DNA from: UBA4582 sp047630175
GTDB lineage: Bacteria; Pseudomonadota; Gammaproteobacteria; Pseudomonadales; Azotimanducaceae
Direction of reading: 5' to 3'
Length of the DNA stretch: 64,000 nt
Assembly (NCBI GenBank): GCA_047630175.1
Contig: JBLHVI010000008.1
Span: 1-64,000 of the forward strand
A program made the translations under genes and the position numbers. The notes below the pieces were generated by a model that saw nothing but the letters and a program-made list of their open reading frames with translations, was not told the DNA's origin and made no database searches. Shown here piece after piece: positions 7,494 to 16,932 of the stretch. Positions within the stretch are counted from its first letter, which is position 1. Each line of letters opens with the position of its first letter.

Positions 7494-9608
7494 ATGAAGG
7501 GTCAAGTGTTGAAAGTATACCAGTCGCTAGCAGGGTCTCAATCCCTTGCGGCGCCGCAGACCCAGCAACATTTGCTCCGACTGGTTGTGAATGGCAACAC
7601 AGACAAGGCGACAATGGTCGCGGCAGTTGAGAGCGACCCGGCTATTTTCGCCGCTGTGCTCAGTTATAAGCCCCCTCACCTCATTTCTCTTGCGCAATGG
7701 CACGTGAGAATTGACGTCTCGAGCTTACGCGCGCTCATAACTCTCATCGTTACGCAATCCATCTCTGACGTTGGAAGGGTGCCGAGCAAGCGTCAGGCTT
7801 TGCTGCCGGTAACCGCTAACGCCTCCGGTTTGATGCGCAGTTTGTTAGCCGAAAGGCTCGCTGCTTGTCCAAGCAAACAACCTCATAAACAGCTTGAAAC
7901 TGATGCTGACATAGGCGTGAACGCGCGTCTCGTTGGCTTGTTAGCCGGACTGGCAGTTGCGCCAGAAATGCTAGCCGATATGGCGCGTGGTTGGGGTCTT
8001 GCGCCACACTTGGTGGACGCATTGCGGTTTTTTCGTCTATCAGTGCCTGAACTGGCTGATGTCAGTTTGCTTGTCAAAATTCTCGCTCTGAGCGAATACA
8101 TGCTTGCCGACCTTGTGCAAGCTGCCGGGGGTAGGTTTCCTCGGGTGCTGACACAAGAGCCTGTCTTAGCAGAGCGTTCAGAAGTGCCTGATTCGGAACA
8201 GTCGCTTGCCGTCGACATTTTGTCAGAGAAAACTCTGGCAGCGTCAAAGTCTCTACTAGGTCTGTCAACAGCCTTAATGAATGTCGCTTTGCGCGAGGCA
8301 ATAGCGGCTTATGAGCTGATCATGGCGCAGATCGAGTCTAGCCCAGGAATATCGCTTGCGACCCAATCGGCTTCTCAAGATAGCGAGCAATCAGATGATG
8401 TGGCTATTGTCAGTAATACTCAGCAACTCGTTAGCGAGGCAGCTATCGGCAACGCCCTATATCGGGCGCTTATACGCCAACCAGGACTGCTGGCGTTTCA
8501 TGAACAGTTACAGGCCAACGCACAGTTTTTATTTGGTTTTTCAGGTGTGCTGCATTTTATTCCAGAAGACGATTGTCTTAGCGCTCGGGTGAGCGAGCAA
8601 GAAAATTTGGTGCTGTCGGTGGCGCAACTCGACAGCGTTATCGCGACGGGTTTCTCGCAGCAACGTATGTCTGTTGTGTCTACTGCGCGAGTCGTGATTG
8701 ACCTGCAGGTTATGGACCGTCTTGCGGCGGTGGCTTTGATGATAGTGCCGTTGGGTGACACGGCAGGTGTGCTCGCCTGTGGCTTGCCAGCGGTAGAAGG
8801 ATCGCAGCCGGCCATATCAACAACGCTGATGATGGCTTTTGCCTCAGCAGTGAGCGAGGCCCATGCGCAGCAATGTTTAGCGACGACTAACGGTGAGCAG
8901 ATTCCCCTTGAGTATCTTCAGCAGCGAGTGAGGGAGGTGACTCATGAGGTGAATAACCCGCTAGCGATCGTCCAGAATTATTTACACGTTTTATCCCTGA
9001 AGCTTGATGAAGACGCGCCGGTACAGGCGGACATTGTCACCATCGGAGAGGAGCTCGCGCGAGTAGCAAGCATCGTTGGGAAGTATGGTGAGATTGGTCA
9101 AACCGCAGACCTTCTGTCTCAGTCGGTGGATGTCAACGAAATACTGACGCAACTGGTGAGTGTTGTCCAAGGTGGTCAAGTTGATATCACCATTGAGCTG
9201 CAGTTGGACCCGGGTATGCCTCAGATTACCGTGAGTCCAGATAGCCTCAAACAGGTAATCATCAACCTTGTCAAAAATGCCACTGAAGCACTCCGAGGCT
9301 TACCCACCGCAGATAAGTTGTTGCGTATTGAGACAACTGCAGCGGTGAATGTGGGAGGCGAGGAATACATCGAAATTGCCATTATTGATAACGGCCCTGG
9401 GATAGACCCGGTAATACGGCAACACTTGTTTTTGCCTGAAAACTCCACCAAGACAGGCGGTGAGGGTGGCCTTGGTTTGAGTATCGCCAAGCAATTAGTC
9501 GATGCTATGCAAGGCCTAATAAGCTGCCGCAGTAAGGTTTCAGCTGAAGGTAGTGCAGGTACATGCTTTCAAATATTGATTCCAAGACAGCGCGTGTTAG
9601 ACGACTAA
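7494..9608 (+). CDS. HDOD-like / GAF-like sensor histidine kinase
   Basis: 704 residues. Residues 1 to about 230 resemble an HDOD signalling domain (low confidence). Residues about 330-450 look GAF-like. The kinase core is clear: H-box THEVNNPLAI with phospho-acceptor His484, N-box NLVKNATEAL with Asn595, G1 DNGPGID near 632, and G2 GGEGGLGLSIAKQL near 655-670. There is no membrane segment, so it senses a cytoplasmic cue. The next gene starts 51 bases downstream and carries a receiver domain, so the pair is probably a two-component unit feeding cyclic-di-GMP turnover. The start has only a weak Shine-Dalgarno. Confidence 0.85.
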   Translation: MKGQVLKVYQSLAGSQSLAAPQTQQHLLRLVVNGNTDKATMVAAVESDPAIFAAVLSYKPPHLISLAQWHVRIDVSSLRALITLIVTQSISDVGRVPSKRQALLPVTANASGLMRSLLAERLAACPSKQPHKQLETDADIGVNARLVGLLAGLAVAPEMLADMARGWGLAPHLVDALRFFRLSVPELADVSLLVKILALSEYMLADLVQAAGGRFPRVLTQEPVLAERSEVPDSEQSLAVDILSEKTLAASKSLLGLSTALMNVALREAIAAYELIMAQIESSPGISLATQSASQDSEQSDDVAIVSNTQQLVSEAAIGNALYRALIRQPGLLAFHEQLQANAQFLFGFSGVLHFIPEDDCLSARVSEQENLVLSVAQLDSVIATGFSQQRMSVVSTARVVIDLQVMDRLAAVALMIVPLGDTAGVLACGLPAVEGSQPAISTTLMMAFASAVSEAHAQQCLATTNGEQIPLEYLQQRVREVTHEVNNPLAIVQNYLHVLSLKLDEDAPVQADIVTIGEELARVASIVGKYGEIGQTADLLSQSVDVNEILTQLVSVVQGGQVDITIELQLDPGMPQITVSPDSLKQVIINLVKNATEALRGLPTADKLLRIETTAAVNVGGEEYIEIAIIDNGPGIDPVIRQHLFLPENSTKTGGEGGLGLSIAKQLVDAMQGLISCRSKVSAEGSAGTCFQILIPRQRVLDD

Positions 9609-9659
9609 AAATAAGCTAGCGAATCGAGCGTTGAGCAATAAAAGACGAGGTTGATAGAT

Positions 9660-11813
9660 ATGAGTATAGCCAGAGCAGAAATCGGTAGCGGTAAGCGGGT
9701 CCTGATTGTGGATGACGAGCGCAGGCAGCGTGATAGTTTGCGGGAAATGATCTCACTCTACGGCTATGATGTAGAGACTGCCAGCAGCGGCTCGGAAGCC
9801 CTAGATAGTCTGGCGACCACGTCTTTCGATTTACTTTTGCTGGACCTGAATATGCCGGGCCTCAGTGGTTTGGATGTGATCGATTTTGTCACCCGCAACA
9901 AGGTTAACTGCAAAGTGGTTGTGGTCAGTGGTGATGCGAGTTTTGAGTCAGCAAAGGCAGCGTTACAGAAGGGCGCCTATGACTTCCTGAAGAAGCCCTA
10001 CGTGCCAGCTGAACTCATGAACACCATGAAGAATGCTGCACATAAAAAAGATCTTGAAGCCGCCCACCTCATTATCAAACAAAAGCTTGAAGAGTCTGAG
10101 TACTTGCATCGGTTTATTGTTGACCATTCTCCCGATATTGTTTTCATGCTTGATCGAGAAGGGCGCTTTACGTTTCTCAACGATACGGTCTACCAAGCGC
10201 TAGGTTATGACCGCAGTGAATTGATCGGTCAGCATTACTCGATGCTGATCTCTAGTCAAAGTGCGGGTCAGGCTAAGAATGTGTTTGAAGAACGTCGAAC
10301 CGGTGACCGCAAATCGCACAATGTTGAACTTAAGTTACGATCTCAAGACGATGCTGAAATTCGATTTTTTGATACTAGCTCCATGTCCGTCAGTCTTAAG
10401 CAGGCAGATAGCGGCCCCGACATATTTCATGGCACTTATGGCGTGGCACGGGATGTAACGGAAAAGAAGCGAGCCCAGGAGTTGATCAGTTATCAGGCCT
10501 ATCACGATCTCTTGACACGACTACCAAACCGAACCTTGATGGAAGACCGCTTGAATATGGCGATCACTCAGGCTGCCCGCAACAAGCAGAACATCGCGGT
10601 TATGTTCCTCGACCTGGATCGTTTCAAGTGGGTTAATGATACCCTCGGCCATACAATGGGTGATCGCCTGTTACAGGCTGTTAGCCAGCGGTTGGAGCAT
10701 AGCCTGCGCAAAGGCGATACTCTGGCCCGGTTTGGTGGCGATGAGTTCGCGCTTATCCTGCCGCTAGTACAACGCCGGGAGGATGCTGCGGTGATTGCCG
10801 AGAAGATCCTCAACGGATTTAAGTTACCTTTTATGATTGATGATCATGAGTTATTCGTCAGCGCCAGTATCGGCATAGCCATTTATCCCGAGGCAGGGGA
10901 GACCATGGATGCATTGGTGCGTAGTGCTGATATGGCTATGTACACTGTCAAGGATCGTGGCAAGAACGGTTTCGAGTTTTTTAACGAGACCATGAATGAG
11001 ACGTCAACTGCGCGTATGACAATCGAGCGTGAACTTCGGCGCGCACTGGTCAATGACGAACTCAAGGTCTGCTACCAGCCGCAGGTTAATGCTATCTCGG
11101 AGCAGATCGTTGGGTTCGAAGCACTAATTCGTTGGGAGCATCCGGAAAAAGGTCTGATTTACCCTAATGACTTTATTCCTATCGCTGAGGAAACCGGATT
11201 GATTTTGGATGTGGGAAACTTTGTGCTGGAAACTGTTTGCTATGATATTTCGAATTGGCGTGAGGCCGGGATAGAGAACATTCGTGTGTCAGTCAACTTT
11301 TCGGCGCTTCAGGTTGAGCAATGTGACTTTATTGAGCGCATTGTTGAATCACTGCACCGCTACGACCTGCCAGGTTGCTGTCTTGAGGTTGAGATTACAG
11401 AAAATGTCATCATGAATGACATGTCGCAGGTCGTACAAAAACTTAGGCAGCTCACAAGTTTGGGTATCAAAATAGCGATTGACGACTTCGGAACAGGTTA
11501 TTCGTCATTAAGTTACTTGCAACAATTTCCGATTAACACGCTCAAGATAGACAAATCGTTCGTGAGTTCGATCAACGTTAATGCCGGTGGAACGAGTATC
11601 GTTAATGCTATTGTTGCTATGGCGCAAGGTTTGAACTTGAACTTGATTGCGGAGGGTGTCGAAACTGACCCACAACTGGAGTACCTTCGCAGTCTGGGTT
11701 GTGCGGAGATACAGGGCTGGTTGTTTGGTAAAGCAGAGAGTGCGGAACAGACTCAGCGTCTACTGGAACATATTGGCAGTGGGCATGCTGTGAGAACCAT
11801 GTCTGCAGCCTGA
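9660..11813 (+). CDS. Response regulator REC-PAS-GGDEF-EAL
   Basis: 717 residues from the ATG at 9660 (GAGG nine bases upstream; the TTG at 9651 is less likely). Receiver domain residues 8-125 with acidic DDE and phospho-acceptor Asp62 (LLLLDLNMPG). PAS at about 130-270. GGDEF intact at 359-363, with the inhibitory I-site RKGD five residues before it. EAL at 487-489 with downstream catalytic segments VNFSALQVEQ, EITEN, DDFGTGYSS, KIDKSFV, AEGVET and the Q in EIQGWLFG. Both the diguanylate cyclase and phosphodiesterase motifs look functional, so the net activity is presumably set by phosphorylation from the upstream kinase. Confidence 0.92.
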   Translation: MSIARAEIGSGKRVLIVDDERRQRDSLREMISLYGYDVETASSGSEALDSLATTSFDLLLLDLNMPGLSGLDVIDFVTRNKVNCKVVVVSGDASFESAKAALQKGAYDFLKKPYVPAELMNTMKNAAHKKDLEAAHLIIKQKLEESEYLHRFIVDHSPDIVFMLDREGRFTFLNDTVYQALGYDRSELIGQHYSMLISSQSAGQAKNVFEERRTGDRKSHNVELKLRSQDDAEIRFFDTSSMSVSLKQADSGPDIFHGTYGVARDVTEKKRAQELISYQAYHDLLTRLPNRTLMEDRLNMAITQAARNKQNIAVMFLDLDRFKWVNDTLGHTMGDRLLQAVSQRLEHSLRKGDTLARFGGDEFALILPLVQRREDAAVIAEKILNGFKLPFMIDDHELFVSASIGIAIYPEAGETMDALVRSADMAMYTVKDRGKNGFEFFNETMNETSTARMTIERELRRALVNDELKVCYQPQVNAISEQIVGFEALIRWEHPEKGLIYPNDFIPIAEETGLILDVGNFVLETVCYDISNWREAGIENIRVSVNFSALQVEQCDFIERIVESLHRYDLPGCCLEVEITENVIMNDMSQVVQKLRQLTSLGIKIAIDDFGTGYSSLSYLQQFPINTLKIDKSFVSSINVNAGGTSIVNAIVAMAQGLNLNLIAEGVETDPQLEYLRSLGCAEIQGWLFGKAESAEQTQRLLEHIGSGHAVRTMSAA

Positions 11814-12183
11814 TGCGACGCTGCAGTTTTCAGCGATAGTAGCCGATAATGAATGCTGTTTTGCTGCAGCTTCATCCAGTACAGGATAGGAAAAAGTAGG
11901 AGTAAAAACCGTACTAAGTGTCGTTCCGCGCCGATCTATGTGTACTACTTTGTTTGAAATCGCCCCAGTTATCATCCAACGAAGCGCGGGAGTATCAATG
12001 CTAGGAGTGACGATCCGCCGCTAGCATGGTTTTTTTGAAGCGCCGGCCGTCTCCGACTGTCGCGCGCGTCTGGATTTGCTCGCTGGCAATCGAGATCGGT
12101 TGATTTGTCTGCGATGTCAGGCGACATTGTTCTCAGCAACACATTGCGTCGACGACGCAGGGCTAAGTAGCTGTGCTGTCTCA
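11814..12183. other. Intergenic, no gene seen
   Basis: This is a convergent spacer of about 370 bases between the REC-GGDEF-EAL gene and the leftward holin-like gene. Short leftward frames cross it, but none has protein-like composition or a ribosome site. I see no strong intrinsic terminator. Confidence 0.6.
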
Positions 12184-12519
12184 TTAGAGTACCCATCCTA
12201 AAAATGTATCCGAGAGAGTGATAACGATGGCCGCAAGAAAAGTGGTGCCCATATCTTCAATTTCGAATTCTTCCAACAGTTGATCGGTCAGCCATAACAA
12301 GAATGTATTGATCAAGACGAGGAAGACCCCGACAGTAATAATAATAAAGGGTATCGCTAGGACTTTAAGCACCGTTCCCAGCGTGATATTGATCAGACCG
12401 TAGACGATGGCCACCAGCACCGCCGTACCATAGCTGGCGACGTGGATACCCGGTAGCGCCTCAGCCAAGGCAAAAATAACGACGGCTAACAACAAAAGGT
12501 GGAGTATCAGTTCTATCAC
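12184..12519 (-). CDS. Phage-holin-4-family small membrane protein
   Basis: 111 residues with four hydrophobic segments; the second carries AVLVAIVYGLINITLGTVLK and the third ITVGVFLVLINTFLLWLTDQL. This is the YvlD-like / 'phage holin family 4' pattern, widespread as a chromosomal membrane protein of unknown role. There are no phage genes nearby, so the holin label should not be taken as lysis function. A single leftward gene. Confidence 0.8.
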   Translation of the reverse strand: MIELILHLLLLAVVIFALAEALPGIHVASYGTAVLVAIVYGLINITLGTVLKVLAIPFIIITVGVFLVLINTFLLWLTDQLLEEFEIEDMGTTFLAAIVITLSDTFLGWVL

Positions 12520-12778
12520 AATGAAGATTCCTTACGATTCAACATATTTGGTATACATGATTCGTGCCAAATCTTTAAGTGTATGTTAAGTATAGAAATA
12601 TATGTGTTCCCTAAGTAGTGATTGGCAAAAAGCACCAGTAAAAAGGCGGTTTTGACCACCTCAGAGCAATATCTTTCAGTTGTCTGGCGGTTGCAAGTCG
12701 GCGTATCAATGGTCCGTTAATAGTTCGTTACTGCAAAATCGCAGACAGATGCTACATGGCTACCCCCGTCATTCCATG

Positions 12779-13930
12779 TCAGTCTGCTAACTGCCTAGCC
12801 GAAGATCCTACGTATATCGCCGACGGCCGAATAATGCGGTTATCTTTGCGTGATTCAATTAAATGTGCGAGCCAGCCGACGCCGCGCGTTAGGGCGAAGA
12901 CAGCTGTAAAATTTTCTACCGAGATGCCGAGAGCTTCGTAGACGACGCCCTTGTAGAACTCAAGGTTTGCTTTCACTAGCTTGCCTTTAAGTGTCATTCG
13001 GTCGCCAAAATCAGCTTCGAGGGTTGCCAATGTTTGATAGGTCGTGTCGCTATCTGTACCACAACACAATGCTGCCGCTATAGGTTTGAGAATTGTTGCG
13101 CGAGGGTCAACGGTACGATATTCGCGGTGTCCCATACCCATTAGTTTGCCGCCATCAGCTAGCAGTTTATCCAGAGCTGCCGGGACCGCCTCGGGTCGGC
13201 CCACCGATCTGGCATAACGCAGTGCTGCCTCGTCGGCGCCTCCATGCAGAACCCCTGAGAGAGTGCCAATGGCGGCGCCGAAGACTGCGTCAGCTGAAGC
13301 TAGGGTGCTGGCAGCGACGCGTGCGGCAAACGTGCCAGCATTAAAGCTGTGTTCCATCTGTAGAATTTGCACAACGGTGAGTAAGTGTTCGTGCGCAGGG
13401 TTGATGGGCCGACCGGTTAACTGCGATAGGAATCGCCCAAGATAGCTGCCCCCAGTGCCAACGGCTACCAACGGGTGATTGTGCCGTAGCCGGTGAAAGC
13501 TGGCGATAAGTGTGGGCATCTTGGCGAGGATTTGCAGGCCGTGGCGGGTTTCAATGGTCGCGTGACCGCGCGTATCATTGGCTGTTTCAGCACGCGTGAC
13601 AAAAAAATGCGAGTCTGCGTCAATGTCTAGCAATGGCACCATGCCCTGCAGCATCTTCATTGGGTGAAGCGCGGGGTTAATACCCTGTAAGAGCCTCATC
13701 TCACGAGGCGATAAGGGGGCATGAGTACTGAGATATTCATCGAGCCTAGCCATCTCTTCGTTTGTTGGCCATTCGCCGAATAGCACGAGCCACATCACTG
13801 CGCTATAGGACTGATCGACCAACGTTTCAATCGAATAACCGCGATAGCTTAGTCTGCCGATGTTGCCTTCAACCAAGCTGATGGCGGTTTCGCCGACGAT
13901 AATACCTTCGAGTCCTTTACGGTAAGTCAT
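12779..13930 (-). CDS. Citrate/2-methylcitrate synthase family protein
   Basis: 383 residues, the short type-II-like length. Active-site blocks: a first His in LQMEHSFNAGTFA, a second His in GVLHGGADEAAL, the substrate loop GMGHREYRTVDPRA, and KANLEFYKGVVYEALG. That last block normally reads NVDFY with a catalytic Asp; here it is Glu. A Glu version (NVELYAGV) is known in some citrate/methylcitrate synthase groups, so activity is possible, but the substrate (oxaloacetate with acetyl- or propionyl-CoA) is undecided. It is divergent from a LysR gene, with twin palindromes between them, suggesting dedicated control. Confidence 0.85.
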   Translation of the reverse strand: MTYRKGLEGIIVGETAISLVEGNIGRLSYRGYSIETLVDQSYSAVMWLVLFGEWPTNEEMARLDEYLSTHAPLSPREMRLLQGINPALHPMKMLQGMVPLLDIDADSHFFVTRAETANDTRGHATIETRHGLQILAKMPTLIASFHRLRHNHPLVAVGTGGSYLGRFLSQLTGRPINPAHEHLLTVVQILQMEHSFNAGTFAARVAASTLASADAVFGAAIGTLSGVLHGGADEAALRYARSVGRPEAVPAALDKLLADGGKLMGMGHREYRTVDPRATILKPIAAALCCGTDSDTTYQTLATLEADFGDRMTLKGKLVKANLEFYKGVVYEALGISVENFTAVFALTRGVGWLAHLIESRKDNRIIRPSAIYVGSSARQLAD

Positions 13931-14018
13931 TGTCTTGCTCCATTGGTGATGTTTGCCTGTAGTTTCATTTACTGTAGGAGCTTTTGGCGTTGAAAAATAA
14001 TTATAAATTGCGATGGGG

Positions 14019-14037
14019 CTATTAGCGGAGCTAATAG
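14019..14037. promoter_or_regulatory. Palindrome 1, probable LysR operator
   Basis: CTATTAGC-GGA-GCTAATAG is a perfect 8-bp inverted repeat with a 3-base centre. Its core ATTAG-N5-CTAAT contains the T-N11-A pattern bound by LysR-type regulators. It lies between the divergent citrate-synthase-like gene (start 13930) and LysR gene (start 14121), about 90 bases from the former. Confidence 0.65.
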
Positions 14038-14070
14038 GTAAATATCAATTATAAGCACTGCTGATGTTGT

Positions 14071-14087
14071 GATTAGAATTTCTAATC
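14071..14087. promoter_or_regulatory. Palindrome 2, probable LysR operator
   Basis: GATTAGAA-T-TTCTAATC is a perfect 8-bp inverted repeat around one base. Its core again reads ATTAG-N5-CTAAT, the same as palindrome 1, with the two cores exactly 51 bases apart (about five helical turns). It sits 34 bases before the LysR ATG, a good place for autoregulation. Confidence 0.65.
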
Positions 14088-14120
14088 GGCAGTTAGGGCT
14101 GGTTACGGTAGAATCACGTC

Positions 14121-15023
14121 ATGCCAATTCATATCGAGACACAAGAAATTCGAGTATTTAAGGCTATTTGCGACCATCAGGGTTTTCAGAGAGCTGCCGA
14201 CAAGCTATTTATTAGTCAGTCTGCTGTCAGCCAGACGATCTTGGGGTTGGAGAAGAAGCTCGATTCACGCTTGTTGCAGCGTAACCCGCTAAAGTTGACT
14301 GAGGCGGGCGCTCGCCTGCTTGATTACGCCCATATGGTGTTGTCAGAAGAGGATCACGTTCTGACCGATATCAACAATATCAAACATGGTATCTCGTCAA
14401 CGCTCTCTCTGGCGATCAGTGGTACGGCGAAAGAGTTGTATGCTGATCAGTTACTGGCTGCTTTTCTCGAGGCTAGTCCGTTGACGCGCATTAAGCTCAG
14501 CGTGATGCCGAGCCGGCAGATTATTTCAGCCGTAAGTAGCGACCTTTGGGAGTTGGGATTTGGGCCATTTCAGCAGGTCATGCCTGCCACCATTGAGATT
14601 ATGCCGCTGTTTGAAGACCAGCGAACCCTTATGGTGAGTCGAGAAAATGCGGCGAGACTGAAAGCGGGCGATAAAATCGGGGTGTCTAAATTACCCTTGA
14701 TCGTGTCGCATCTTGATGAGCCTGATATGCGCCCGGCGATCGACAAATTGCGTAACCATTTTGGCAATATCTGGGAAATCAGCGATACAAGTCTGAGGAT
14801 CAAATTGGTCGCCCGAGGACTAGGAATGGCCTACCTAGATGAGGCGTTGGTGGCTCGCCACGAAAATAGTGGCGAATTGCAGGCTGTAGAGTTTGCGCGG
14901 GTTTCACGCATACCGCTGCAATTTGGTCTGTTCTATCCGCGTGGCCAGATGCTGTCGAGTGGTGCATTGAGGTTTATTGAACTCTGCAAACAATTCAATT
15001 TTGATAGGACGCAAGGAAGTTAG
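14121..15023 (+). CDS. LysR-family transcriptional regulator
   Basis: 300 residues. N-terminal winged helix with FQRAADKLFISQSAVSQTIL at about 20-40, dimer helix LEKKLDSRLLQR, then the substrate-binding domain from about 90 (TLSLAISGTAKELYADQLL). LysR proteins usually regulate the divergent neighbour, here the citrate-synthase homologue, and the two identical-core palindromes between the genes support this. The ligand is unknown; an organic acid or acyl-CoA-related metabolite is a guess from context. Confidence 0.9.
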   Translation: MPIHIETQEIRVFKAICDHQGFQRAADKLFISQSAVSQTILGLEKKLDSRLLQRNPLKLTEAGARLLDYAHMVLSEEDHVLTDINNIKHGISSTLSLAISGTAKELYADQLLAAFLEASPLTRIKLSVMPSRQIISAVSSDLWELGFGPFQQVMPATIEIMPLFEDQRTLMVSRENAARLKAGDKIGVSKLPLIVSHLDEPDMRPAIDKLRNHFGNIWEISDTSLRIKLVARGLGMAYLDEALVARHENSGELQAVEFARVSRIPLQFGLFYPRGQMLSSGALRFIELCKQFNFDRTQGS

Positions 15024-15179
15024 CTGCTGCGTAAATTTGATGCCGTGCGACAGTGTCTATTAAGGGACGATAACCAAAACATGATGGTATATTTGCGATA
15101 TTGAACGTTAGGAAGACAGCGTGAAAAAATATTCTCTCACGCTATCGCCATGACAATTACGCTGGCCTGTACTGGCAAG

Positions 15180-15338
15180 CTATTCCTGCTCCATTGACCA
15201 AGTTTTGCTGGTCATGCGGGCTAATTCCCATTCTGACAGTGAGTCGTCTAGCTCAACTCGTGGTAATCGATGCTTTACCTCAGTAATGTCGCCGAGAAAG
15301 CGGTTGTTTGCAGTGGCTTCAATTTGCTGAATGGACAT
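15180..15338 (-). CDS. Small 52-residue hypothetical protein
   Basis: A leftward ORF from ATG 15338 to TAG 15180, with AAAGG about 11 bases upstream of the ATG. The product is charged and soluble, starting MSIQQIEATANNRFLG and with EWELARMTSKTW near the end; composition is protein-like (mixed, with two Trp). I recognise no family. It is the only plausible coding segment in the 570-base spacer between the LysR gene and dusC; the rest (15024-15179, 15339-15595) shows nothing. Confidence 0.4.
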   Translation of the reverse strand: MSIQQIEATANNRFLGDITEVKHRLPRVELDDSLSEWELARMTSKTWSMEQE

Positions 15339-15595
15339 GATGCTGTGCCTTTAAATAATTAAGTATTAACTGCTACCTCCGCAGTACGAAAGCAAATGTA
15401 GCGCCCGGGTAATTAATTGTATATGGAATAAATGGCAACTAATGTATTCCGATACGGAATCTATTGGCCGCTCAGTAAATTGGGTGACCACTGAAGGGCG
15501 TCTTGACGTCGGAGCGAGGCGAGAATGGAGAATTCAAAATCAACTTTTGGTGTTTTCGATATAGGCATTGCTGTGCTAAGTGACTAACGACAGAT

Positions 15596-16552
15596 CTATG
15601 CGGCGATTTCGATGAGTAATTTTTGTTCAAAGACCGTCGCGTCTTTTTCTCGCTTGATCGCATGAAACAATACCTCGGCCTGTGGATATGTTAATCGAAG
15701 GTAGGCCAACCACTGCTTGATTCGATTACCCAAAAATCTAGGCGGGTAAAGATGTTGAGTGCTGATATGGTAGTCAAATAAAAGCCCCGAGACATGTTGC
15801 CAGGACATTGGAATGTAGGATCTGTTTTCGATTTCAGCCCTGATAGCTAACGCAAGATCAGGGCGAGCAAGAATACCGCGACCCAGCATAAAAGCTGAAC
15901 AGCCCGTTTCTTTATGACAGCGGCGCCAGTCATCGACCGACCAAATTTCGCCGTTGGCGACGACCGGTATAGTCACCGCCTCGCGAATTCTTTGGATATA
16001 GTCCCAATAAGCGGGTGGTTGATAGCCGTCAACCTTTGAGCGAGCATGAACAGTGAGTTCTGTGGCGCCAGCGGCGGCCACCGCGTGCGCGTTGTCCAGA
16101 TAGGCACTACGATCATGGAAACCAAGTCTGATTTTGGCGCTGACGGCTATATCTGCAGGCACCTGCCGACGCACGGCGGCGACGATATCAAAAACGCGCT
16201 CAGGATATTGCAGCAGGCTGGCGCCGCCGTTGCTGTTGTTAACGGTCTTTGCCGGGCAGCCGAAGTTTAAATCTATGGCATAGGCTCCAAGGCTGGCGGC
16301 ATAAGCGGCATTATCCGCCAGAGTTTGTGGGTCTCCGCCAAGCAGTTGCAGTTTAACAGGTACGCCATGGCGGGTGAGGCCTTGATGGTCAAGCTCTGGA
16401 CAAAGCTTTTGAAAAGCCCTGCGGGGTAGAACCCGCGAATCACTTACGCGAACAAACTCCGTGACACAGCCATCGAGCCCTCCTAGGCCCGTTAGCAGGT
16501 CTCGCATATGATGATCTATGACGCCTTCCATTGGGGCCATGACTAGTTGCAT
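15596..16552 (-). CDS. dusC: tRNA-dihydrouridine(16) synthase DusC
   Basis: 318 residues from the ATG at 16552 (MQLVMAPMEGV, as DusC proteins begin); an ATG at 16585 in frame is an alternative and neither has a strong ribosome site. This flavoenzyme reduces uridine 16 in tRNA D-loops using NADPH. Seen: FMN-binding APMEGV, the catalytic Cys in DLNFGCPAKTVNNS, the phosphate-site VHARSKVDGY and VVANGEIWS blocks, and LGRGILARPDLA. Residue choice (GGLDGCVTEFVRVSDSRVLP near 25-45) fits the DusC rather than the DusA/DusB subfamily. It stands alone. Confidence 0.9.
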   Translation of the reverse strand: MQLVMAPMEGVIDHHMRDLLTGLGGLDGCVTEFVRVSDSRVLPRRAFQKLCPELDHQGLTRHGVPVKLQLLGGDPQTLADNAAYAASLGAYAIDLNFGCPAKTVNNSNGGASLLQYPERVFDIVAAVRRQVPADIAVSAKIRLGFHDRSAYLDNAHAVAAAGATELTVHARSKVDGYQPPAYWDYIQRIREAVTIPVVANGEIWSVDDWRRCHKETGCSAFMLGRGILARPDLALAIRAEIENRSYIPMSWQHVSGLLFDYHISTQHLYPPRFLGNRIKQWLAYLRLTYPQAEVLFHAIKREKDATVFEQKLLIEIAA

Positions 16553-16932
16553 ACAATCTCTAGGGTGCTGGTCAGTTAACGTCATTGTAACTGACAGCAA
16601 GGGCTTTCGGTTACTTGTTGAGCGCTATCATAATTGGCCTGTGGCAGCGATCAGCTGCAAAAAATGGTTCAACCGAGGTGATCGTGCTGTACCTGAAGTA
16701 AGCACTAACATCGTTTGGGCGTTACGCAATATAAAAATCAAGCCTATGGAATCCAAAGGTCTGTGGTTAATGACCCGGGGTAGTAGTTTGCTGTAGTGCG
16801 GTAGACTCAACCCTTGGCAATCGCCGGCCGTTATTGCTCAGGTTTTACAACGTTAAGGTAAGGTCTCCAACTATCTTGCTACGTCTCCTGCGATTGAGAT
16901 AGGTCATGCCGAAAATCCAAAAAGCAACCGCA
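16553..16932. other. Intergenic, no gene seen
   Basis: About 380 bases between dusC and the leftward LysR gene. The short frames here have neither a ribosome site nor protein-like composition, and I see no repeat or strong hairpin. Confidence 0.55.

Noticed and set aside
12184..12519. Holin-family hit as evidence of prophage
   Set aside because: The family is widespread as a chromosomal membrane protein and there are no other phage genes nearby.
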